A stretch of 15,654 bases of DNA. Source: CAYJAD01 sp964372165 (GTDB lineage: Bacteria > Desulfobacterota > Desulfovibrionia > Desulfovibrionales > Desulfovibrionaceae). The stretch spans positions 1 to 15,654 of the forward strand of contig CAYJPT010000047.1 in the NCBI GenBank assembly GCA_964372165.1, given 5' to 3'. The notes beneath the pieces were generated by a model. It made no database searches. It was not told the DNA's origin and was given only the letters and a program-made list of their open reading frames with translations. A program made the translations under genes and the position numbers. Below are positions 1 through 6,494 of the stretch, piece by piece. Each line of letters starts with the position of its first letter. The stretch's first letter is position 1.

Positions 1-1
1 A

Positions 2-41
2 TAAGACTCTGCATAATGAATTGTGCAGAAGTCTTACTTTT
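2..41 (+). terminator. Probable rho-independent terminator of an upstream, off-window gene
   Basis: Positions 2-13 (TAAGACTCTGCA) pair with 24-36 (TGCAGAAGTCTTA) with a single bulged base. The loop is about 10 nt, and a short T run follows at 38-41. The hairpin could serve a + strand gene ending just before the window. The stem is only moderately GC-rich, and the neighbouring gene is not visible, so the direction is inferred from the T run. Confidence 0.5.
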
Positions 42-402
42 AAGACCAGACTAGTTAAAAAAGATAATAATTTGCTGCCATGATAAAGCATTCCAATCAA
101 GTAATATGACATAAGACACTAAAAATAATAGATTAAATACAGCTTTACGGTAATTCATCAGTGCAAAAAGATGGTTTTTTAGTGGTCAAATATACAAACG
201 CTGTCTATTATGTTTGCAAAGATGCATTGCTTAAATTACCAAAAATTACAATTTTTATTAATTAAAAATTTATTAATTTTATGTGTAATTTTAATGTTTA
301 TAGTTTTTCTAGACTTTTTCTATTATATAGTAAGACTTAATATAGACACTCATTGATATATGTATTGTCTACATTTGCTGTGATTATGAATTAACAATTT
401 TC

Positions 403-438
403 TATAATTGACGTTCAAATATTAAAAAATTATATATT
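403..438 (+). promoter_or_regulatory. Weak candidate promoter(s) for the tolC-like gene
   Basis: TTGACG at 408-413 lies 17 nt before TATATA (431-436) and 19 nt before TATATT (433-438). Separately, a perfect TATAAT occurs at 403-408 without a convincing -35 element. In such AT-rich DNA, -10-like hexamers arise by chance, so this is a candidate only. If the first is used, the leader would be roughly 120 nt and would include the hairpins at 500-533. Confidence 0.3.
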
Positions 439-446
439 GTCTAGAG

Positions 447-468
447 AAAGTTTATTAAAAGTTTATTA
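447..468. repeat. Exact 11-bp tandem repeat (AAAGTTTATTA x2)
   Basis: AAAGTTTATTA occurs at 447-457 and again immediately at 458-468. The period is close to one helical turn, which would suit side-by-side protein binding on one DNA face. It lies between the candidate promoter and the leader hairpins of the tolC-like gene. Chance repetition in AT-rich DNA is possible. Confidence 0.55.
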
Positions 469-499
469 TAAAATTTTATAATTTATCATTTTTTTTCTT

Positions 500-533
500 G
501 CAATCTATATTTGACTGCGATAGATTGCAGTCA
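500..533 (+). promoter_or_regulatory. Two mutually exclusive hairpins in the leader of the tolC-like gene
   Basis: Stem A pairs 500-508 (GCAATCTAT) with 520-528 (ATAGATTGC): 9 bp, perfect. Stem B pairs 512-518 (TGACTGC) with 527-533 (GCAGTCA): 7 bp, perfect. They share bases 527-528, and the 5' strand of B lies in the loop of A, so only one can fully form. The pair sits 33 nt before the start codon and is followed by purine-rich GGGAAGG (534-540). It could be an RNA switch or a palindromic operator; no known riboswitch class is recognised. Confidence 0.45.
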
Positions 534-565
534 GGGAAGGCAACCATAAACTAAATGGAGTAGCT

Positions 566-2002
566 ATGTTCAAGAAAAAGTACTCTCTGTCAGTGTGTAT
601 CTTATTGACAGTTGTTATGGCATCGCCATGTTTTGCAGCTGGAGAAATCGACACTTCTCGGATGTGGGGCGAAGAAAAAGCTAGTGGTGTTCCTTATGAA
701 CTTAAGGAAATAAATCCGCCAGCTGGACACATGACCACCATGTCTGAGACTGTAAATGCTGTTATTCGTACGCACAAATCATTAAAGTCCATACAAGAAA
801 ATCGTGTTGTAGCCACAGAAGAGCTTAGACGCTCAAAAGCTGGATACGGTCCTCGTATAGATCTTACTGGTAGCGGTGGTATGAGTAACTTAAGTGATTC
901 GGGCACACGAGCTATTGATCGTGAACAACACTTCTATGGTGTTGGACAAGCTCGCCTTACTTTGACTCAACCGATTTGGGATGGATTTGCAACGCGTAGT
1001 CGTGTTCGTGCAAGTCAAAGTGTGCTTGATTCATCTTCAAGCCGTGTTATTGACAACGCAACGACTTTAGCTCTCGACGGTATCATTGCCCATGTGGATC
1101 TCATTTGGCGCAGAAGAACTGTTGAACTTTCGCAAGCAAATGTTGTAACACATCAAAGAATACTTGCACTTACTCGTGATCGTGAATCTACCGGCGCTGA
1201 CACAATTGCTAACGTCACTCAAACCCAAGGACGCTTGATTAGTGCTATGAGCACACTTGAAGATACTAAAGCGTCTCTTGTGCAGGGCGAAGACTCTTAT
1301 GTACGCTTGACAGAATTACCATTGCCTATGGCTATGGGACCAATCAAGCAACCTATTAAGATGTTTTCAGGCCCGCAAGAAATTATTGACTATGCAAAAA
1401 ACAACAACCCAAAAATCATTGCATTTTTGGCTGATGTACGCACCCAACAGGCTAACAAAGAATTAGCTGAGGCGTCATTCCATCCAACGGTCAACCTTGA
1501 AGCTGGTCCTAACTGGAGTAATACCGGATATAGAGAGCCAAATGAATATGGTGATAATTGGACGTTAGGTGTGGACGTATTGGGTACAGTAAGTTGGAAT
1601 CTATTTAATAGCGGGGCAGACGTAGCTGCAAGCAAGGCTTCAGCAGCGCGTGTGAGAGAGGCCCGTTATACAGCCAATAGTTACTTAGATGATTTGACAT
1701 TACAAATCAATAATTCTTGGACTGATTACCAAACTGCTGTTACACAACTGGCTTATCACTTAGAAGCCATTGGTTACAACATACAAACTCGTGACCTTTA
1801 CATGGAACAATTCCTTATTGGTCAACGCACACTACTAGACGTACTTGATGCAGAAAGTGAACTTTACAATTCTGAGATTCAAGCCGTCACAGCACGTGCC
1901 AATATCATAATTAGTGCATATACACTGTATGCTCTGTCTGGATTGCTTCTACCTGAGCTTCAGATTACAGCTGAACAAGTGCTTATTGCACAAGAAAATT
2001 AA
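566..2002 (+). CDS. TolC/LapE-type outer-membrane efflux channel protein
   Basis: A TolC-family outer-membrane channel of 478 residues, the usual family size. It should form the trimeric exit duct for the type I secretion system encoded downstream. Residues 1-24 form a signal peptide: a lysine-rich start (MFKKK), a hydrophobic core and a likely cleavage after CFA. The mature part has the two-repeat outer-membrane efflux pattern: an early helical segment ending in a glycine-rich strand (GSGGMS), alternating long helices, and the C-terminal YNIQTRDLYMEQFLIGQRTL and LLDVLDAESELY motifs typical of TolC proteins in adhesin or RTX export. The start is supported by GGAG at 557-560. The gene has its own leader and terminator, so it appears to be transcribed separately from the ABC operon, although both lie on the + strand. 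The assignment to this T1SS rests on position. Confidence 0.9.
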   Translation: MFKKKYSLSVCILLTVVMASPCFAAGEIDTSRMWGEEKASGVPYELKEINPPAGHMTTMSETVNAVIRTHKSLKSIQENRVVATEELRRSKAGYGPRIDLTGSGGMSNLSDSGTRAIDREQHFYGVGQARLTLTQPIWDGFATRSRVRASQSVLDSSSSRVIDNATTLALDGIIAHVDLIWRRRTVELSQANVVTHQRILALTRDRESTGADTIANVTQTQGRLISAMSTLEDTKASLVQGEDSYVRLTELPLPMAMGPIKQPIKMFSGPQEIIDYAKNNNPKIIAFLADVRTQQANKELAEASFHPTVNLEAGPNWSNTGYREPNEYGDNWTLGVDVLGTVSWNLFNSGADVAASKASAARVREARYTANSYLDDLTLQINNSWTDYQTAVTQLAYHLEAIGYNIQTRDLYMEQFLIGQRTLLDVLDAESELYNSEIQAVTARANIIISAYTLYALSGLLLPELQITAEQVLIAQEN

Positions 2003-2023
2003 AATCTAAATGTCAGACATTAC

Positions 2024-2058
2024 AAAATCGGCTTTGCATAAGTAAGGCCGATTTTGTT
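2024..2058 (+). terminator. Rho-independent terminator of the tolC-like gene
   Basis: Positions 2024-2032 (AAAATCGGC) pair perfectly with 2047-2055 (GCCGATTTT). The downstream arm ends in a T run. It lies 21 nt after the stop codon and separates the gene from the secretion operon. Confidence 0.75.
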
Positions 2059-2301
2059 CTGCACTATCTATTGAAACAGAAAATTTTACGATTATTTTAT
2101 AATTTTGCTCATTTATATAATGACAAAATCAACCTTAATGCTAATGTACTGTAAGTATTTTGAGTAAAATGCGTCTTGCGCGAAGCAAATAAATCTTTTC
2201 GTATAACTTTTTATCACTACATAAATATGAAAAGAGTGCTCGCTCCATCGAATTTTGATAATAAATACTTGGCATTTCGCATAAAGCCAAACATTAACAT
2301 G

Positions 2302-2330
2302 TTGACAAAAAAAGTATTCGTTCATATTAT
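2302..2330 (+). promoter_or_regulatory. Near-consensus sigma70 promoter of the secretion/LapG operon
   Basis: A perfect -35 TTGACA (2302-2307) is followed, after exactly 17 nt, by TATTAT (2325-2330, five of six matches to TATAAT). An overlapping perfect TATAAT lies at 2330-2335 but with a 22-nt spacer. Transcription would start near 2337, giving a leader of about 35 nt before the ATG at 2374. This is the best promoter match in the window and suggests strong basal transcription, with control mainly at protein level. Confidence 0.75.
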
Positions 2331-2373
2331 ATAATTGTTAAATTTATAAAACTCATGCCATAAGGCAGGTTCT

Positions 2374-4998
2374 ATGTCTAAAGATAATAGCCATAATGTA
2401 CAAAACGATGTCGGTTTTGCCACAACTAATCAACAAACTGCGTCTGTCTTTGATACTATATACTCTCGCAATGCACATGACATTCAAGGCGCAACATCTG
2501 CAATGCATGCGGTGGATTACTCCGTGCATGCAAACGCCGCAGTTAATCCTGTACAAAATGTAACACCTGAAACAAACGAACAAATTTTATCAAGCTCTGT
2601 ACCAAATTTACAAAACAATGACGACAAACAGTCAGATAAGCCACAACCTGTTTCAAAAACTACTCCTTTTAGTGCGCATGCTAATTCTGCTGATAATACG
2701 TCACAGCCTAATGTTTCTGCAGAAAGTGCAAGTGTTGCTGACTTAGACAAAGATAATACTGACACTAATGTGAATGACGAAAAACAAACTACTAACGCAG
2801 CCTATGCTACAGTTGAGAGTTTAAGCAATACCTCTGCTCGCGCTGATGTTGCCCAGTTAACACCATCAGAGGTTGATTATATTCCGCCTCTATTACGTAG
2901 TTTGAGTACATTATTACGCTTACGTGGCAAAACAATTTCACCACAATTTTTATACGCAGGCTTAGCTGGTGTTGGTGAAGTAACAGTTGGAGAATGTCTG
3001 CGCGCGGCTGCAAGGGTTGGGCTACAGGCGCGTATTATGCCACGCTCTACACTGCAAGACATTTCACCCATGACATTGCCCTGTGTATTGCTCTTACATG
3101 GTGGGCGTTCTTGCGTGCTTACAGCCTTTAGTCGGCAAGCTGCTACAGTTATTTTTCCAGAGTCAGGTGAAGAACCATACCAAGTCAGCATAGAAAGCCT
3201 TAACAAAGAATATACTGGCTATGCAGCTTTTGGATCAATCGAGAAAAAAGCTGATAAACGTATTGATACATTTAGACGTGAATCAGGTAAGCGCTGGTTT
3301 TGGGATGCCATTAAGCATTATGGTCCAATTTATCGCCATGCTGCCTTTGCTAGTGTAATTATTAATCTTATTGCACTTGGTAGCCCCTTGTTTGTAATGA
3401 ATGTTTACGACCGTGTTGTGCCAAACCATGCTCTTGAAACTTTATGGGTCTTGGCGCTTGGTATAACCATTGCGTACCTGTTTGACTTTTTATTAAGAAC
3501 ATTGCGTAATTACTTTGTAGATACTGCAGGGCGCAACGCTGACGTTGTTATCTCAAGTATGTTAGTTGACAAAGTGCTTACCATGCAACTTGACCATAAG
3601 CCGGAATCAACAGGAGCTTTGGTCAATAATGTGCGAGAATTTGAATCATTACGTGAATTTTTTAGTTCTTCTACTCTACTGTCATGTATTGATTTACCTT
3701 TCTTAGTACTCTTTCTTTTGTGCTTAAGCTTTATTGGTGGTCCTTTAGTGCTTTTACCTGTTATTGCTATGCCCATTATGTTTGGAGCCGGCTTTATATT
3801 ACAATCACTAGCCAAGCGCGCCGCAGAAAAAAGCTATGCACAAAGTATGCATAAAAATGCTCTTTTAACCGAAATGGTAAATGGCCTTGAAACACTAAAA
3901 TGTTGCCAAGGTGAAAATCGCATGCAACGTGTTTGGGAAGGTGTTGTTGAAAATTCAGCTCAGGCCAATGCAGAAACAAAAAAATATGGTTCTTTGGCCG
4001 TTGGTTTTTCTGTTTTTATAACTCAAGTTGTCACTGTAGGCATGGTGGTTTGGGGCGTATATCTTATTTCTGATGGTACGCTGACCATGGGTGGACTGAT
4101 TGGCTGTAACATATTGGCAGGACGTGCCATGGCACCACTTATGCAAATGGCAGGGCTTATTACACGTTTCCAAAACTCACGCATATCATTAGATGCCCTA
4201 AATGTACTTATGGCCTTACCGTCAGAAGACAGGCAAGCCCAAGCTACGGTTGACTTTGGACCATTAGAAGCTTCATTTACTTTTGAAAATGTAAGTTTTG
4301 GCTACCCAAATTCAGCGCGCACAGCTGTTGACAATCTTTCACTACACATAACACCAGGTGAAAAAATTGGTATTATTGGGCGTATGGGTTCAGGAAAATC
4401 CACGCTTATTCGTCTACTTATTGGTTTATACCAACCAAAAGAAGGTGCTGTAAAGTTTGGTGGTGTAGATATTAGACAATTGGCCGGCGCAGATTTGCGT
4501 GCACGAGTTGGTTTTGCGCCTCAAGATACTGTATTATTTTATGGCAGCATACGTGATAACATTGTACTTGGTGATCCAAGTGTAAATGACTTAAGAACAA
4601 TACGAGCCGCAAATTTATCTGGCGTAATGGAATTTGTACGTGCCAATCCCGAAGGCTTTGGAGCACAAGTTGGTGAGCAAGGTAAAGCCCTTTCTGGTGG
4701 TCAACGCCAAGCCATTGGACTTGCAAGGGCACTTGTGCGTGACCCAGAAGTGCTTATATTAGATGAACCGACCAGTAATATGGATACGTCATCTGAACAA
4801 GCAGTACAGAATCGTATTACTAAAATAATACAAAACAAGACACTTATACTGGTCACACACCGTATGAGTATGCTTAAAATGGTAGATAGACTTATAGTTA
4901 TGGATCAAGGTCGTATTGTAGCAGATGGTCCAAAAGAAGACGTCATACAAAAACTTCGCTCAGCCGGTGTTACTACAACTGATGCAGGAAAAAAATAA
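2374..4998 (+). CDS. lapB: Type I secretion ABC transporter with degenerate C39 domain (LapB/HlyB type)
   Basis: Inner-membrane ATPase that powers export of a large, probably repeat-rich adhesin through the HlyD and TolC partners. Residues 1-165 are a polar, Asn/Thr/Ser/Asp-rich extension without hydrophobic segments, probably disordered. Residues 168-290 resemble a C39 peptidase fold but have no catalytic Cys at the expected N-terminal site, so it is a C39-like substrate-docking domain rather than a leader peptidase. Residues 320-600 hold the transmembrane domain. The nucleotide-binding domain has Walker A GRMGSGKST (669-677), Q-loop APQD, signature LSGGQ (773-777), Walker B VLILDE (793-798) and H-loop His829, all intact. 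At 874 residues it is longer than usual for LapB/HlyB (about 700-720) because of the extension. AAGGCAGG upstream supports the start. The lapB name is by analogy with the LapG-linked system; the substrate is not in the window. Confidence 0.9.
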   Translation: MSKDNSHNVQNDVGFATTNQQTASVFDTIYSRNAHDIQGATSAMHAVDYSVHANAAVNPVQNVTPETNEQILSSSVPNLQNNDDKQSDKPQPVSKTTPFSAHANSADNTSQPNVSAESASVADLDKDNTDTNVNDEKQTTNAAYATVESLSNTSARADVAQLTPSEVDYIPPLLRSLSTLLRLRGKTISPQFLYAGLAGVGEVTVGECLRAAARVGLQARIMPRSTLQDISPMTLPCVLLLHGGRSCVLTAFSRQAATVIFPESGEEPYQVSIESLNKEYTGYAAFGSIEKKADKRIDTFRRESGKRWFWDAIKHYGPIYRHAAFASVIINLIALGSPLFVMNVYDRVVPNHALETLWVLALGITIAYLFDFLLRTLRNYFVDTAGRNADVVISSMLVDKVLTMQLDHKPESTGALVNNVREFESLREFFSSSTLLSCIDLPFLVLFLLCLSFIGGPLVLLPVIAMPIMFGAGFILQSLAKRAAEKSYAQSMHKNALLTEMVNGLETLKCCQGENRMQRVWEGVVENSAQANAETKKYGSLAVGFSVFITQVVTVGMVVWGVYLISDGTLTMGGLIGCNILAGRAMAPLMQMAGLITRFQNSRISLDALNVLMALPSEDRQAQATVDFGPLEASFTFENVSFGYPNSARTAVDNLSLHITPGEKIGIIGRMGSGKSTLIRLLIGLYQPKEGAVKFGGVDIRQLAGADLRARVGFAPQDTVLFYGSIRDNIVLGDPSVNDLRTIRAANLSGVMEFVRANPEGFGAQVGEQGKALSGGQRQAIGLARALVRDPEVLILDEPTSNMDTSSEQAVQNRITKIIQNKTLILVTHRMSMLKMVDRLIVMDQGRIVADGPKEDVIQKLRSAGVTTTDAGKK

Positions 4999-5057
4999 AA
5001 ACTTAATTATGTATTTATGGAAGTTATTTGTTTTAACAGTTATGAGCAGAGGTAATT

Positions 5058-6488
5058 ATGCAAGATAATAATTCAAAGAGAGGATTTTTTTCCTCCATAA
5101 AAGATTTTATACAAATGCTTAGAGATGGAGCTTCTCCACCATCAAGTATGGATGAAAATAATCAACGTAAAAAGCTTGATACGTCTGAACTTGCCTATGC
5201 CGATGTTGTAGAAGCGGCTTTGCAACGCAATCCTTCAAAGCAAGCACGTATGTTGTCTATTGCAACAGGTTTATTTATTGTTATTTTCATTGCATGGGCT
5301 GCATGGGCTGAAGTTGATGAAGTTACCAGAGCAGAGGGTAAAGTTATTGCATCACAGCGTACACAAATTATCCAAAACCTTGAAGGTGGTATTTTACAAG
5401 ACATCTTAGTAAGAGAAGGCCAAACTATTACCCAAGGTACACCACTTGTACGCATTGATAATGAAATGGCTGCAAGTACATATAGAGATGCTTTGAGCAA
5501 ATCGCTTGAACATACTGCAGCTATTATACGCCTTGAGTCTGAACTTAGTGAAACAGAGCCAAATTATCCTCCGGAAATAATCCGCGATGCTCCGCAAGTC
5601 ATAGCAGACCAAAACGCTGCACTTGCAGCACGCAAACTTCAGCGTAATAGTGAAATTATTGTTCTTAAATCTCAATATGAGCAACGTCTGCAAGAAGTTG
5701 AAGAGCAACAAGCCAGAAAGCGTGCTGTTGACAGAAACCTTGCCCTTGCCATTGAACAACGCAACACTGTATTGCCATTACTTAAGCGTAAAAATTATTC
5801 ACGCATAGAGTTTTTAAACCTTGAGCAAGAAGTGGCAAACCTTGAAGGTGAACTAGACGGACTTACCGTATCCATACCTAAATCGCAGGCTGCCGCTGAT
5901 GAAGCTCTACAGCGTATTGCTTTTCGTGAGGCTGAGCTTGACACAGCCATTACTGAAGAAATCAATGAGCGCAGAGCCGAACTTAATTCGCTTAAAGAAA
6001 CTATAACTGCTGGCAGTGATCGTGTCACACGTACTGTTGTACGCTCCCCTGTTAATGGTACAATTAAACAAATTCACCTAAACACAATTGGTGGTGTAGT
6101 AAAACCTGGTGAAGCAATTATGGAAGTTGTACCCATTGACGATACTCTATTGGTAGAAGTGCGTGTGCGTCCATCAGACGTTGCCTTTTTGCATCCGGAT
6201 CAAAAAGCTATGCTTAAGTTTTCAGCCTATGACTTTGGAGTATATGGTGGTCTTGATGGCGTGCTTGAACAAATCAGTGCTGATACTATAGAAGACAAAC
6301 AAGGTGAAGTATTTTATCTTGCGAAATTGCGTACCCATAAAACCGGTATAACTTACAGAGGTGAAATGTTACCTATTATTCCTGGCATGACTGCCACAGC
6401 AGACATATTAACCGGACGCAAAACGATTCTTGATTATATACTAAAACCCATTCTCAAAGCACAACAAAACGCACTACGCGAAAGGTAG
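5058..6488 (+). CDS. lapC: HlyD/LapC-type membrane fusion (periplasmic adaptor) protein
   Basis: Periplasmic adaptor that bridges the ABC transporter and the TolC channel. It has 476 residues, typical of the family. A cytoplasmic N-terminus (1-64) is followed by one membrane segment (about 65-84, LSIATGLFIVIFIAWAAWA). Next come a first half of the lipoyl-like domain (about 92-135, with the characteristic NLEGGILQDILVREGQ), a long charged coiled coil (about 145-320), the second lipoyl half (RSPVNGTIKQI, 329-339) and a beta-barrel region. The C-terminus carries the HlyD hallmark PGMTATADILTGRKTILDY (442-460). The start has AGAGG 8 nt upstream. The stop codon lies within the ribosome-binding site of the next gene, so translation is probably coupled. 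The lapC name follows from context with LapG. Confidence 0.92.
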   Translation: MQDNNSKRGFFSSIKDFIQMLRDGASPPSSMDENNQRKKLDTSELAYADVVEAALQRNPSKQARMLSIATGLFIVIFIAWAAWAEVDEVTRAEGKVIASQRTQIIQNLEGGILQDILVREGQTITQGTPLVRIDNEMAASTYRDALSKSLEHTAAIIRLESELSETEPNYPPEIIRDAPQVIADQNAALAARKLQRNSEIIVLKSQYEQRLQEVEEQQARKRAVDRNLALAIEQRNTVLPLLKRKNYSRIEFLNLEQEVANLEGELDGLTVSIPKSQAAADEALQRIAFREAELDTAITEEINERRAELNSLKETITAGSDRVTRTVVRSPVNGTIKQIHLNTIGGVVKPGEAIMEVVPIDDTLLVEVRVRPSDVAFLHPDQKAMLKFSAYDFGVYGGLDGVLEQISADTIEDKQGEVFYLAKLRTHKTGITYRGEMLPIIPGMTATADILTGRKTILDYILKPILKAQQNALRER

Positions 6489-6494
6489 AATGGC

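Larger units (their letters stand above)
1..565. other. AT-rich intergenic region upstream of the tolC-like gene
   Basis: No coding region can be supported on either strand. The stretch holds a hairpin terminator (2-41), an AT palindrome with exact 8-bp arms (250-257 and 263-270), and four copies of TGTCTA or its complement (202-207, 343-348, 366-371, 438-443). It also holds a tandem 11-bp repeat (447-468), weak sigma70-like promoter candidates (403-438) and two overlapping hairpins (500-533). The length and density of repeats suggest regulated expression of the gene at 566, but no specific regulator can be named. Confidence 0.6.
2003..2373. other. Intergenic region between tolC-like gene and ABC transporter operon
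   Basis: This 371-nt stretch has no supported gene. It contains the tolC terminator (2024-2055) and, near its end, the operon promoter (2302-2330). A small inverted repeat, TTGGC-N12-GCCAA (2269-2273 and 2286-2290), lies just upstream of the -35 element. That position could suit an activator or repressor site, though 5-bp arms are weak evidence. I see nothing recognisable between about 2060 and 2260. Confidence 0.6.

Noticed and set aside
500..533. H-type pseudoknot in the tolC leader
   Set aside because: The two stems share bases and leave no third loop to cross the 9-bp stem, so they are alternatives rather than a stable pseudoknot.
2113..2325. A 70-codon open frame on the - strand in the intergenic region
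   Set aside because: It has no recognisable motif or ribosome-binding site and overlaps the -10 element of the + strand operon promoter; most likely chance in AT-rich DNA.
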